Shown in pieces: positions 17,666 through 26,482 of a DNA stretch of 64,000 nucleotides (position 1 is the first letter of the stretch; each line of letters opens with the position of its first letter). The stretch comes from Stenotrophomonas sp. 364 (lineage in GTDB: Bacteria; Pseudomonadota; Gammaproteobacteria; Xanthomonadales; Xanthomonadaceae), in NCBI RefSeq assembly GCF_009832905.1, contig NZ_CP047135.1:1652001-1716000 (forward strand), read 5' to 3'. Below the pieces are notes generated by a model, which ran no database searches, was not told where the DNA came from, and saw nothing but the letters and a program-made list of their open reading frames with translations. A program made the position numbers and the translations under genes.

Positions 17666-18790
17666 TCATCTAGTCGCAGCCGCCGCTGCGGGGGCAGGGT
17701 GGCTGGCGGGCAGCGCCGTCCCCAGGTGCCGCGCAAAAAACCTCGCCATCACCCGATACGCCTGCTGGCTTTCCGGCAGCTTGGCATCCAGATGGAACGC
17801 GTGCCCCAGACCCTCCCACACATGCAGGTCCGACACGCGCTCCAGGTCCACCAGCCGGCTGTGCATGTAGGACACATTGCTCAGCTCCGCCGCGCGGGTG
17901 CCGGTGATGAACAGTGTGGGCGGAAACTGCGCCAGCAGCGGTTCGTAAAACACCGGCGAAACCAGCGGGTCGCGGAAGTCCACGTCGCCGTAGTAGAGGT
18001 CCTCCATGATGGGCAATGTGCCGTCGGCATGGGGTAGCAAGGCGTCGTTGATCGCGGCCATGACGTAGCGCGAGTCGCCGCCGTAACGCGCATCGCCGCC
18101 CGCGCAGAACAGGCCGGCAGCGCCGGGCATGGGCAGCTTCTCCTTGGCGAACCAGGCCAGTGATTCGCCGGTGAGCACGCCGCCGGCCGAGCAGCCGAAG
18201 ATGCCGATATGCGCGGCGGGCATCCGCGCCAACGCCGCCCGGTACACCGCTGCGACATCCTCGCTGGCGGCAGGGAAGCGGTGCTCGGGACCCTGGCGAT
18301 ACTCCACGGCAAGCACGGTCATGCCCGTCATCGCCGCCACCGGGATCGCCTCGAGCAGGCCCAGGCTGTCGGCGCGGCCGAACACGAAGGCGCCGCCATG
18401 CAGTTCGATCAGCAGGCGTCGGTTTGCGGGGTCAGCCGGTGCGCTCTGCGGCTGCACGCGCACCACCGGAATGCCGCCCCAGGTTTCGTGATGCAGCTCT
18501 ACCGCGAAACGCTTGCGCAGTTCGGCGATCTCGCCATACGCCCACTGGTCGGCACCCTTGCGGATACTGTCCAGCTGCGCAAGGACGGCCGCATTGTCCA
18601 GCTTGGCCGTGGGATCACCATGGATCACTGCGCCGCGTACGCTGTCCTGCGCCTGCGGGCTGAGGTAAGGCGACACGGGCAATGCGAAGCTGGGCACCTG
18701 GCGGACACCCTCGGCAGGTGTTTCGGCGTGCGCGCCGGCAGCCAGCAGCAGGCACAGCGGAAACGTTGACATCCATTTCGAAACAACCAT
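17666..18790 (-). CDS. Exported alpha/beta hydrolase (esterase/lipase, HSL-like)
   Basis: A 374-residue protein with an N-terminal signal peptide (cleavage near AHAE). The alpha/beta-hydrolase-3 domain shows the HGGAFVFG oxyanion-hole motif, the nucleophile elbow GCSAGG and a late GLGHAFHLD with the catalytic His. It probably hydrolyses short-chain esters in the periplasm. An internal ATG at 18772 (MSTFPLC) would give a more compact signal peptide. The gene stands alone; nothing nearby suggests its substrate. Confidence 0.87.
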   Translation of the reverse strand: MVVSKWMSTFPLCLLLAAGAHAETPAEGVRQVPSFALPVSPYLSPQAQDSVRGAVIHGDPTAKLDNAAVLAQLDSIRKGADQWAYGEIAELRKRFAVELHHETWGGIPVVRVQPQSAPADPANRRLLIELHGGAFVFGRADSLGLLEAIPVAAMTGMTVLAVEYRQGPEHRFPAASEDVAAVYRAALARMPAAHIGIFGCSAGGVLTGESLAWFAKEKLPMPGAAGLFCAGGDARYGGDSRYVMAAINDALLPHADGTLPIMEDLYYGDVDFRDPLVSPVFYEPLLAQFPPTLFITGTRAAELSNVSYMHSRLVDLERVSDLHVWEGLGHAFHLDAKLPESQQAYRVMARFFARHLGTALPASHPAPAAAAATR

Positions 18791-18942
18791 GTGCAGGGTC
18801 CACGCTGGGGGAATGCCGTACAGGATAGCGCCCGGCGTGGCCAGGTACTAAGGGTCACCCTCCCGATACGTGCACGGTGCCGTCGCCGGTTGTTTACGCG
18901 CCACCGGTGATGCTGTGTCACCCCATCCGTTGGAGCTACCCG

Positions 18943-19188
18943 ATGAGCGTATCGCCGCATTCGCCGCCCGGCGCGCCCACTACGCCCACGCCAGGGTCGC
19001 CTGTTGCGCCGCCCGTGGAAGTACCGGTAAGCCCGGAACCGCCGGTGCAGGAGCCACCGACCGAAGCGCCGCCGCAAGGCGATCCTCCCGCGCAAACCCC
19101 GCCGCTGGAGGCGCCGCCTGAAGGCGATCCGGCCCCTGCATCGCCACCGGTGGAAGCGCCGCCCGCGCCGCCGCCTGGGCAGCAGTAG
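18943..19188 (+). CDS. Proline-rich small hypothetical protein
   Basis: An 81-residue protein, roughly two fifths proline, from ATG 18943 with GGAG 8 bases upstream. It consists of repeating EAPP/PPVE-like blocks with Gln, Glu and Ala and has no signal peptide or membrane helix. Such sequences are usually extended and flexible. The good ribosome binding site favours a real gene, but high-GC DNA easily produces proline-rich frames. Function unknown. Confidence 0.5.
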   Translation: MSVSPHSPPGAPTTPTPGSPVAPPVEVPVSPEPPVQEPPTEAPPQGDPPAQTPPLEAPPEGDPAPASPPVEAPPAPPPGQQ

Positions 19189-19209
19189 GCGCACAACGGG
19201 TGCGTTGAC

Positions 19210-19380
19210 TCAGTCCCGCGACGGGGGCGCCTCATAGTCGGACGGGGTGACCTTGCCGTCGTCCTGTTCCGGCATGTCCTTGTCCTTCCACCGGGCGTCG
19301 TCATTGCGGACGGTGTCAGGCGTGAACGCCTTCTGCTGATCGTCTTCAGGCGTGCCGCGTGGGTGGGTGGGTGTGTTCAT
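19210..19380 (-). CDS. Small acidic hypothetical protein
   Basis: A 56-residue hydrophilic protein from ATG 19380 (MNTPTHPRGTPEDDQQKAF), rich in Asp, Glu, Lys and Pro, with no membrane segment. It converges with the proline-rich frame. The codon composition looks coding and the low-complexity charged sequence resembles small stress-type proteins, but no family is recognised. Confidence 0.45.
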   Translation of the reverse strand: MNTPTHPRGTPEDDQQKAFTPDTVRNDDARWKDKDMPEQDDGKVTPSDYEAPPSRD

Positions 19381-19528
19381 TCGCTGACGCCTGTGCGGGT
19401 GAAGTTGGAGCATCCTGCCGCCCGGGTGAACGTACCGTCGCTCCCCCTCAACATGGCGCACACGGTTGAGTCACCCCCCCCGTACGCGGTACGGCGTAGC
19501 AATGGTGCATCCCTCACTGGAGCAGCAT

Positions 19529-20692
19529 ATGCGCGCTTTGACCTACCACGGCAGCAAGGACGTCCGTGTCGACACCGTCCCCGATCCGGTGCTGGCGGCC
19601 CCCGACGACCTGATTCTGCGCGTGACCGCCACCGCGATCTGCGGCTCGGACCTGCATCTGTACCGCGGCAAGATCCCCGACCTGCACAGCGGCGACGTGC
19701 TGGGTCATGAGTTCATGGGCATTGTCGAAGAGGTTGGCAGCGGTGTGAGCGACCTTCGGCCGGGCGATCGGGTCGTGATTCCGTTCGTGATTGCCTGTGG
19801 CGCCTGCTTCCATTGCCGTCTTGCCGAATTTGCCGCATGCGAAACCACCAACAGCGGCAAGGGGGCGGCGATCAACCAGAAAGGTATCCGTCCGCCGGCG
19901 GCGCTGTTCGGCTATAGCCACCTGTATGGCGGCGTGTCGGGCGGGCAGGCAGAGTTCGTGCGCGTGCCCAAGGCCAATGTAGGGCCGTTGCGGATTCCTG
20001 ACGGGCTGTCCGACGAGCAGGTGCTGTTCCTGTCCGACATCCTGCCCACTGGCTACCAGGCGGCAATCAATGCCGGGGTCAAGCCCGGCTCCAGCGTGGC
20101 GATCTTCGGCGCAGGGCCGGTGGGCCTGATGAGCGCGGCGTGCTGTCGCCTGCTGGGGGCGGAGACCATTTTCATGGTCGACCACCTGGCGTATCGCCTC
20201 GACTTCGCGCAACGCACCTACGGGGTGACGCCGATCGACTTCACGCGTGTCGATGATCCGGCCGAGTACATCGTCACCCAGACCAACGGACGCGGCGTGG
20301 ATGCCACCATTGAGGCGGTTGGCTTTGAAGCCGAGGGCAGTGCGCTGGAAGCCGCGCTGACCACGCTGAAGGTGGAAGGCAGCAGTGGCGTGGCGATCCG
20401 CCAGTGCATCGCGGCCACGCGCCGCGGTGGCACGGTGAGCATTCCCGGGGTGTATGCCGGCTTCGTGCACGGCTTCCTGCTCGGCGATGCGTTCGACAAG
20501 GGCCTGACCTTCAAGATGGGGCAGACCCACGTGCAGAAATTGATGCCGGAGCTGCTCGACCATATCGCCGAAGGCAACCTGGACCCCGGGGTGATCGTCA
20601 CCCACCGGATGCCGCTGGAAGAGGCGGCCAAGGGTTACGAAATCTTCGACCGCAAGCAGGAGGATTGCCGCAAGGTGATCCTGACGCCCTGA
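19529..20692 (+). CDS. Zinc-dependent alcohol dehydrogenase (MDR family)
   Basis: A 387-residue medium-chain dehydrogenase. It has [10 protein letters not shown] (catalytic zinc Cys), [14 protein letters not shown], and the Rossmann motif [18 protein letters not shown]. The structural-zinc loop is reduced ([17 protein letters not shown]). It resembles glutathione-independent formaldehyde dehydrogenase-like enzymes. ATG 19529 (MRALTYHG) has GGAG 7 bases upstream and gives the canonical N-terminus. Only one base separates its stop from the next gene, so it may belong to the same operon. Confidence 0.88.
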   Translation: MRALTYHGSKDVRVDTVPDPVLAAPDDLILRVTATAICGSDLHLYRGKIPDLHSGDVLGHEFMGIVEEVGSGVSDLRPGDRVVIPFVIACGACFHCRLAEFAACETTNSGKGAAINQKGIRPPAALFGYSHLYGGVSGGQAEFVRVPKANVGPLRIPDGLSDEQVLFLSDILPTGYQAAINAGVKPGSSVAIFGAGPVGLMSAACCRLLGAETIFMVDHLAYRLDFAQRTYGVTPIDFTRVDDPAEYIVTQTNGRGVDATIEAVGFEAEGSALEAALTTLKVEGSSGVAIRQCIAATRRGGTVSIPGVYAGFVHGFLLGDAFDKGLTFKMGQTHVQKLMPELLDHIAEGNLDPGVIVTHRMPLEEAAKGYEIFDRKQEDCRKVILTP

Positions 20693-20693
20693 G

Positions 20694-21671
20694 ATGGCCG
20701 CGAGGATGGAGAGGGCAATCCCCACTGCGGAATCACCCGCGTTGATACAGCAGGCGCGTGCATGGCTGGCCAGCCATCACGCATTGCCGCCACCGGGAGG
20801 AGGCGACACGCTGGAGCGCTGGCGGCACCTGGCGCACCTCGGCGCGCGGGACCTGTGCCTGGCCAAGGTGCTTGAAGCGCATCATGACGCCGAGGCGATT
20901 CTGCAGGAGCTGCAGGCGCCACCGTTGGCTGCAGGGCAGCTCGCTGCGGTATGGGCCGCCGAGGGGCCCGCGGCGACGCTGGCCTTCGATGCACGCAGCA
21001 GCACGTTGAGCGGCACCAAACCGTGGTGCTCGGGCGCCGGGTGGGTGGATACCGCGCTGGTGACGGTGCGGACAGACGGGAAATGCCGCCTGTACCGTGC
21101 AGATCTACGGGGTGCACGCATCCAAAGCGACGTGCAGGACTGGCAGGCCACCGGGATGGAGCGGATTCCCAGTGCCACCGCCCACCTTGACCAGGTGCCT
21201 GCCGTGGAAGTCGGCACCGCCGACGCCTACCTGCAACGACCGGGCTTCTGGCACGGCGGCGCGGGCATCGCCGCGTGCTGGTATGGGGCGGCGACGGCGC
21301 TGGCCGAGCCGCTGCGGTGCAGCGCCAAGGCAGCCGAACCGGGCGTGGTGGCTGCGTTGCTGGGGCAGGTCGATATGACCCTGTCTGCATGCGCGGCGCT
21401 GCTGCGTGAGCTGGCCGCCCGGATCGACGCGGACCCCACGCGCGCCCACATGACCGACGTGGTGAGGGTGCGCAGCGTGGTGGAGCGCGGCTGCGTGCAG
21501 ACCTTGGACCTGGTTGCGCGGGCGTTGGGACCGGGGCCCATGTGCATGGACCCGGCGCACGCCCGGCGCTGGAGCGACCTGACCGTGTTCATCCGGCAGA
21601 GCCATGCCGACCGCGACTGGCAGCAGCTGGGCATGGACTGTCACCGGGAGGGGCAGGGATGGACGCTGTAG
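20694..21671 (+). CDS. Acyl-CoA dehydrogenase-like flavoprotein
   Basis: A 325-residue protein, shorter than ordinary acyl-CoA dehydrogenases (about 380). It keeps an LSGTKPWCSGAGWVDTALV-type middle domain and a helical C-terminal domain, but lacks the clear catalytic Glu signature. Short homologues occur beside PIG-L deacetylase, NodS-like methyltransferase and glycosyltransferase genes, as here. It likely oxidises or binds a thioester or an acylated small molecule. ATG 20694 is taken; ATG 20706 is an alternative. It overlaps the next gene by 13 bases. Confidence 0.72.
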   Translation: MAARMERAIPTAESPALIQQARAWLASHHALPPPGGGDTLERWRHLAHLGARDLCLAKVLEAHHDAEAILQELQAPPLAAGQLAAVWAAEGPAATLAFDARSSTLSGTKPWCSGAGWVDTALVTVRTDGKCRLYRADLRGARIQSDVQDWQATGMERIPSATAHLDQVPAVEVGTADAYLQRPGFWHGGAGIAACWYGAATALAEPLRCSAKAAEPGVVAALLGQVDMTLSACAALLRELAARIDADPTRAHMTDVVRVRSVVERGCVQTLDLVARALGPGPMCMDPAHARRWSDLTVFIRQSHADRDWQQLGMDCHREGQGWTL

Positions 21672-22417
21672 CGCGCCACATCACCGGTGGCGGCGTCACC
21701 GAGGCCCAATGGATGGCGTGCGACTGGCTGGCTTCGCTGCCGGCATCCAATGTCGCGACGCTGCTTGCCGACCATGCACGGCTGGTGGTGGTGTCGCCGC
21801 ATCCCGATGACGAAGTGCTGGCCTGTGGTGGGCTGATGGCGCAAACGCAGGCGCTCGGGCTGCCGGTCGTGGTGATTTCCGTCACCGATGGTGAAGCCTG
21901 CTACCCCGGTCAGCCGGCGTGGCCGCCGCATCGGCTGCGCTGCGCGCGTCAGCAGGAGCTTGCGCGCGCACTGGGCTGCCTGGGTCTGGTCGATGTGGAT
22001 CATCAAGCCTGGCACATCGGCGACGGTGAGGTGACCGGCAGCGAAGCCGCGCTGGACGCGCGCCTGCACACCGTGCTGCGCCCCGGCGATCTGGTGCTGG
22101 GGCCGTGGCGCCTGGATGCGCATCCAGACCACGAAGCGGTGGGCCGTGCCTGCGCGCGGGCCGCAACGTCGCGTGGCTGCGCGCTGCGCGAGTACCCGGT
22201 GTGGGGCTGGCATTGGCTGGATCCGCGCGACGCGCCGGGCGTCTGGACACCGGCAACACGGTTCGCGCTGAGCCCGCAGGTCCTGCAGCGCAAGCGCGCA
22301 GCCATCGCGCAGTTTTCGACCCAGCTGGGTTCCGTGGACGGACTGGACTGCGACCCCATCCTGCCACCGGCGGTATTGCAGCGTTTCGAACGCGCCTACG
22401 AGGTCCTGATCGGATGA
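21659..22417 (+). CDS. PIG-L family deacetylase
   Basis: A 252-residue LmbE/PIG-L protein. The zinc site is seen as HPDDE (His48-Glu52) and a second AHPDHEAVG motif. Relatives remove the N-acetyl group from GlcNAc moieties of GPI, mycothiol and bacillithiol precursors or antibiotics. ATG 21659 has GGGAGGGG upstream and lies inside the end of the previous gene. The enzyme would expose a free amine for methylation or acylation by its neighbours; the substrate is unknown. Confidence 0.88.
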   Translation: MDAVARHITGGGVTEAQWMACDWLASLPASNVATLLADHARLVVVSPHPDDEVLACGGLMAQTQALGLPVVVISVTDGEACYPGQPAWPPHRLRCARQQELARALGCLGLVDVDHQAWHIGDGEVTGSEAALDARLHTVLRPGDLVLGPWRLDAHPDHEAVGRACARAATSRGCALREYPVWGWHWLDPRDAPGVWTPATRFALSPQVLQRKRAAIAQFSTQLGSVDGLDCDPILPPAVLQRFERAYEVLIG

Positions 22418-23001
22418 ACACAACCGCCTACTTCGACGCGCTCTACCAGCAGGAAGATCCGTTCGAGTACCGCACCCGCTGGTACGAGGCGCGCAAGCGT
22501 GCGCTGACCCTGGCCAGCCTGCCGCGGGACCACTACCTGCGGGGCTGGGAGCTGGGCTGCTCCAACGGGGTGCTTACCGCTGCGCTTGCGCCGCGCTGCG
22601 CGCAGTTGCTGGCCACCGACCTGAGCGAGCAGGCGGTGACGGCGGCGCGCCTTGCCTTGGCCAGGCACGTGCATGTGCGGGTCGAGCGCGCAGAGCATCC
22701 GCGGCAGTGGCCCGATGGCACCTTCGACCTGATCGTGTTCAGCGAGCTGGGCTACTACCTGGACCCGCCGACGATGCAGGCGATGGCGGCGCGGCTGGCT
22801 GCGTCGTTGGACACGCAGGGCGTGCTCGTCGCCTGTCATTGGCGTCCCGACTTCGCACAGGCGCGGTGCTCGGCGGAATTCGTGCACGCGCAGCTGGACG
22901 CGTTGCTGCCGCGAGCGTTCTCTTGGAGCGATGCCGACATGCTGCTGCAGGGCTGGTCGCGCGACCCCCGCTCGGTCGCCGCGCACGAGGGCCTGCGATG
23001 A
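22414..23001 (+). CDS. NodS-like SAM-dependent methyltransferase
   Basis: A 195-residue class I methyltransferase. Motif I is WELGCSNGVLTAAL (about residues 45-58), followed by LLATDLSEQAV and the FDLIVFSELGYYL motif. The N-terminal YFDALYQQEDPFEYRTRWYE stretch is typical of the NodS-like subgroup, N-methyltransferases acting on deacetylated amino sugars in the best-known case. ATGA overlap with the deacetylase gene suggests sequential action on one substrate; this is inference. Confidence 0.86.
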   Translation: MNTTAYFDALYQQEDPFEYRTRWYEARKRALTLASLPRDHYLRGWELGCSNGVLTAALAPRCAQLLATDLSEQAVTAARLALARHVHVRVERAEHPRQWPDGTFDLIVFSELGYYLDPPTMQAMAARLAASLDTQGVLVACHWRPDFAQARCSAEFVHAQLDALLPRAFSWSDADMLLQGWSRDPRSVAAHEGLR

Positions 23002-23720
23002 TCGCCGCAATCGTTCCGGCGCATAACGAGGAGCGTCTGATCGGCCCGTGCCTGCAGGCGCTGCAGTCCGCCGCGCGGCATCCCGGGCTGGCGGGCGAGG
23101 CGGTGGCGATCGTGGTGGCGCTGGATCGGTGCAGCGATGCGACGGCTGCGGTCTGCCGGCGCTTCGGCGTGCACGTGGTACGGGTGGAAGCCGGGTGCGT
23201 CGGCGTGGCCCGGGCCGTGGCCAGCGAGCATGCGCTGTCGCTGGGCGCGCGTTGGATCGGCTGCACCGATGCCGACAGCCGGGTGCCGGCCGACTGGCTG
23301 TGGCGGCAGGTGGCCTGCGAGGCCGGCGCCTTCTGCGGGGTGGTCAGCGTGGATGACTGGCTGGACTACGCGCCTTCGGTACGGCAGCAGTTCCTGCTTG
23401 GCGAGCGGGCGCAGGATGGACATCCCCATGTGCACGGCGCCAACATGGGATTCAGTGCAGCGGCGTACCGCGACAGCGGCGGCTTCCTGCCCCTGGCCAC
23501 CGGCGAGGACGTCGCGCTCATCGATGCAATCCAACGCAGCGGCGCGCGGGTGGCGCGGCTGGCAGCGCCCCAGGTGGTGACCAGTGCGCGTCGGCACGCG
23601 CGGGCAAGCCATGGCTTCAGCGATTTCCTCAAGCGCCTTGAGCGCAGCATCGGCGATGCACCCGCATCTTCCGGTCTGGCGGTGTGCGCCACGGGCACCA
23701 AACCGGCGGGGGCGTGCTGA
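22998..23720 (+). CDS. Family 2 glycosyltransferase of the PIG-L cluster
   Basis: A 240-residue GT-A glycosyltransferase beginning AAIVPAHNEERLIGPCL, with DADSR (residues 91-95) as metal site and GFLPLATGEDVAL in the acceptor region. It has no membrane helices. Its start overlaps the methyltransferase stop and its own stop overlaps the SemiSWEET start, so it is translated as part of one tight operon. The sugar moved is unknown. Confidence 0.87.
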   Translation: MIAAIVPAHNEERLIGPCLQALQSAARHPGLAGEAVAIVVALDRCSDATAAVCRRFGVHVVRVEAGCVGVARAVASEHALSLGARWIGCTDADSRVPADWLWRQVACEAGAFCGVVSVDDWLDYAPSVRQQFLLGERAQDGHPHVHGANMGFSAAAYRDSGGFLPLATGEDVALIDAIQRSGARVARLAAPQVVTSARRHARASHGFSDFLKRLERSIGDAPASSGLAVCATGTKPAGAC

Positions 23721-23989
23721 TGGCCGCTATCGATCTGCTGGGGTGGGCTGCGACGGCGGTGCTGGTGGCGACCTTGTGGCGCCAGATCTGGAAGCAGTGG
23801 CGCGCCGACGATGCCCAGGCGGTATCGACGTGGCTGTTCATTGGCCAGATGACCGCCTCGGTGCTGTTCATTGCCTACAGCATCGCGCTGCATTCCTGGG
23901 CATTCGTGGTGACCAACAGCCTGGTGCTGGCCACCGCGATTGCAGGGCAGTGCATGGCTTGGATGAAGCGCCGACGCGCGCTGTCGTGA
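23720..23989 (+). CDS. SemiSWEET/PQ-loop sugar transporter-like protein
   Basis: An 89-residue protein with three membrane helices, the exact size and topology of bacterial SemiSWEETs, which dimerise to pass small sugars. The PQ-loop position reads LWRQIWKQW, so the usual Pro is replaced by Arg. ATG 23720 shares its A with the preceding stop. An alternative upstream start at 23684 would add 12 non-conserved residues. It could move the product or substrate of the cluster. Confidence 0.75.
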   Translation: MAAIDLLGWAATAVLVATLWRQIWKQWRADDAQAVSTWLFIGQMTASVLFIAYSIALHSWAFVVTNSLVLATAIAGQCMAWMKRRRALS

Positions 23990-24165
23990 CGGAGCAATCG
24001 CGCATTGAACACGCCGAACAAACAACTGTATTTCGCCGTGCATACCTCGCTGAATCGTGTGTTTTCAGTGTCACGCCGACTTCATCGGCGATGCGGAAAA
24101 GTGGACCCACCCAAGCACGGGCACCCCGCAGAAGCGGGCATCCCGACACCACAGGAGCATCACCA

Positions 24166-24615
24166 GTGACTACCGAAACCAAGACCACCCACACCTTGAA
24201 CGACCTGATTGAAATCGCCCGCGACGGCAAGGATTTCTACACCGAAGCTGCGGGCAAGGTGAAGGATGCCGAACTGTCTGCGCTGTTCACCCGCATCGCC
24301 GGGGTGAAGGACGAACTCGTCCGCTCGCTCAGCGCCACGGTTCTGGCCGCCGGTGGCAAGCCGGCCGACCACGGCACGGTGGTGGGTTCGATGCAGCAGT
24401 TCTACGGCAAGGTCCGCGCCACCCTGGGCGACACTCAGTATGGCTATGTTGCCGAACTGGAAGAGTCTGAAGACCGTCTGCTGAAGGCGTTCAAGGACAC
24501 CCTCACCGACAGCGACACCACCCCGGCTGCCCGCCAGGAAGTGCAGCGCTTGCTGCCGCAGGTGCAGGAATGCCATGCGGTGATGCGCGACCGCAAACAT
24601 GCGATGAAGCACTGA
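24166..24615 (+). CDS. PA2169 family four-helix-bundle protein (DUF2383)
   Basis: A 149-residue soluble, helix-rich protein with the ferritin-like TLNDLIEIARDGKDFY start and the repeated Glu/His-bearing helices of DUF2383. Start GTG 24166 has AGGAG 9 bases upstream. Members are often stress-associated; a metal-binding or stress role is inferred from fold only. A strong hairpin follows the gene. Confidence 0.83.
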   Translation: MTTETKTTHTLNDLIEIARDGKDFYTEAAGKVKDAELSALFTRIAGVKDELVRSLSATVLAAGGKPADHGTVVGSMQQFYGKVRATLGDTQYGYVAELEESEDRLLKAFKDTLTDSDTTPAARQEVQRLLPQVQECHAVMRDRKHAMKH

Positions 24616-24663
24616 CACCTGGCAATACGGGCGCGTTGACCGGCGCCAGATGAACACGCGCAC

Positions 24664-24688
24664 ACAGCCCCGGGATTCCCGGGGCTGT
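24664..24688 (+). terminator. Hairpin terminator after the DUF2383 gene
   Basis: An 11-bp perfect stem (ACAGCCCCGGG with CCCGGGGCTGT) with a 3-base loop lies about 50 bases after the stop. The T-tail is short (TCT), so termination may be partial. Confidence 0.6.
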
Positions 24689-24769
24689 CTGCGTAAGGGG
24701 GCCGGACGCCGCCGTACGGGGGGTGGGGATTTGGTGCATACTCGATCGAAAGGCCTGACTGGATCTGTT

Positions 24770-25057
24770 ATGGAACACATGCGTTGGCTGACACTTCGGC
24801 TTGGCAACAATCAATCCATCGGACCGAAGGTGCTGTCGGACCTGTGGTCCAATGCCTGTGAAACGAATCAGTCGTCGGTGACCCGCGATACGATGCCGGG
24901 CAAGTCCACGTCCTATGCGCTGCATGCGCCGCTGTCGCTGGCCTACCCGAAGCGCGCCGAACTACGCATGCGCAAGCTGCTGGAAGAGGCGGGCTACACG
25001 TTCACGCTGGGCTCGCTCGCCGACCGTCCCGCACCGCAGCCGGTGCGCGCGCGCTGA
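24770..25057 (+). CDS. Hypothetical protein, 95 aa
   Basis: A 95-residue basic protein from ATG 24770 (MEHMRWLTLRLGNN). It has no signal peptide, membrane helix or cysteine pattern. The middle (PGKSTSYALHAPLSLAYPKRAELRMRKLLEEAGYTF) reads as genuine coding sequence with a probable helix. A frame reaching upstream to 24650 includes the terminator region and is rejected. No family is recognised. Confidence 0.55.
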   Translation: MEHMRWLTLRLGNNQSIGPKVLSDLWSNACETNQSSVTRDTMPGKSTSYALHAPLSLAYPKRAELRMRKLLEEAGYTFTLGSLADRPAPQPVRAR

Positions 25058-25061
25058 CCCA

Positions 25062-25544
25062 TCACGGCGGCGAAAGCCGTCGCACCATGATGCGCACCGG
25101 AAACCCGCCGGCGTGCTGGATCGACTCCAGCGGTTCCCATCCCAGCCGGCGGTACAGGCCGCCATCGTCGGCTTCGGTCTGCAGGTACACCTCGCGCACG
25201 CCCTCGCTGGCGGCACGTGCCATCAGGTCGGCGATCAGCGCCTCGGCGATGCCCTTGCCGCGTTGCGTGGCATCCACGTACACGCCGCCCAGCCAGTGAA
25301 GACGTTCCGGGCGTTCCTCGCGTTCGTGGAACTTCAGCTGCGCGGCCGCGACAGGGCGGTCACCCTGCATCGCGATCAACAACATCGGCAGGGCGTCGGG
25401 CTGCAGGAATACCTCCAGCCGTTCGCATTCGTCGGCCAACGTCCTACCAGGCACGTGGTGTCCCCACTGCGCGAAGTACCAGGCCGCGACCTCCGGCAGC
25501 AGCTGGGGCCGGTCGCTCAACGTCACCCGGAGCAGGGCGGTCAC
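25062..25544 (-). CDS. GNAT family N-acetyltransferase
   Basis: A 160-residue acetyltransferase. The acetyl-CoA site is QRGKGIAEALIADLM, preceded by the strand LHWLGGVYVDATQ and followed by VYLQTEADDGGLYRRLGWE. It starts with GTG 25544 that overlaps the stop of the upstream secreted protein gene (GTGA), so the two are co-translated. It acetylates an amine on an unknown substrate. Confidence 0.87.
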   Translation of the reverse strand: MTALLRVTLSDRPQLLPEVAAWYFAQWGHHVPGRTLADECERLEVFLQPDALPMLLIAMQGDRPVAAAQLKFHEREERPERLHWLGGVYVDATQRGKGIAEALIADLMARAASEGVREVYLQTEADDGGLYRRLGWEPLESIQHAGGFPVRIMVRRLSPP

Positions 25545-26371
25545 GGCGCAGCCGGGTAGACGGCGAGGATCGCGCAACGCGACAGCGTGCGGTTGATGGG
25601 CGGTTCCGGCAGGGGCCCACGTTCGGAGATTGCGACCAGGATGGGGTCCACCGTGGGGATCACTTCCAGCCGGTCGCCCGGGTGCCCGCAGATGACGCCG
25701 GTATTGAAACCGGAATGGAAGCGTACCTGCGGCGAATGCACCAGCTCGCCGCAGGACGACGCCACTTCAATGACGTAGTGCCGGTGGCCACCGGAATAGC
25801 GCGGGTTGGTTTCCACGGTGAAGCCCTGCGGGCTTTCGCTCCAGCTGCGCACGTGGCGGGTGTTGAAGCAGTACGACGGTGAACCGCGGAAGGTGCGCCG
25901 ATGCTCGGTGACATTCACCGTGCCCAGCGTAACCGGGCGCGCAACGCCGCTCTGCTTTGCGTGCTGTGCGAATTCGCGGCGGCTGATCCGGTCCACCGCG
26001 GTGATGGGGCAGGCTGTGTCGCCGGCAACGACCCGTTCATTGCCGGTGCCACAGACCCAGCTGTCGACAGCGGCAATGCGCGGGTCTTCGGCGGCGAGCA
26101 GTCCCGGGCAGGCGGCGCTGAAGCGCAGCCGCCACGGTGACTGGTCGCGATCCAGCAAGGTGATGCTGTCAGGGCTGCTCTGGTTCATTTCCAGAAGGCC
26201 CTTGGCGTCCATGCAGTGCGGGCCCGGCGCAGTGCGCGCGACGGACACCGGGGCAGGGGATTCGGCGTGGGCGGTGGTCAAGGGAAGACCCACGGCCAGG
26301 AGCGTGAGCAGGGTCGGAAACCGGCGGCGCTGTCGCGTAGGCAGAGTGGAACGGGTCGTCACGGCATGCAC
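25541..26371 (-). CDS. Secreted hypothetical protein with two DUF6491-like modules
   Basis: A 276-residue protein with a signal peptide (cleavage near AHAE). Two similar Cys-containing modules are visible. The first has CMDAKGLLEM...WRLRFSAACPGL...VCGTGNERVV; the second has YCFNTRHVRSW...HYVIEVASSCGEL...VICGHPGDRLEV. The pattern (CxD/CxN, then R/Y-x-V-x-SSCxxL, then VCG) resembles the xanthomonad DUF6491 family, apparently duplicated. Function unknown; paired Cys suggest disulfides in the periplasm. It is the first gene of a pair with the GNAT gene. Confidence 0.65.
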   Translation of the reverse strand: MHAVTTRSTLPTRQRRRFPTLLTLLAVGLPLTTAHAESPAPVSVARTAPGPHCMDAKGLLEMNQSSPDSITLLDRDQSPWRLRFSAACPGLLAAEDPRIAAVDSWVCGTGNERVVAGDTACPITAVDRISRREFAQHAKQSGVARPVTLGTVNVTEHRRTFRGSPSYCFNTRHVRSWSESPQGFTVETNPRYSGGHRHYVIEVASSCGELVHSPQVRFHSGFNTGVICGHPGDRLEVIPTVDPILVAISERGPLPEPPINRTLSRCAILAVYPAAP

Positions 26372-26482
26372 TCCTTGCTGACTGGACGGTTCCGACTATA
26401 TCACCGGCCCGCACAGCCCTTGTTGCACCGGGGTCATGTGGCGCGCAGACTGCTTGTTTCCCGGTTCCGCGCGCTTATCGCC

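Noticed and set aside
18870..19304. Glycine-rich frame on the minus strand opposite the proline-rich gene
   Set aside because: It is the reverse of a proline-rich stretch, with no signal or ribosome binding site; the plus-strand frame has GGAG upstream.
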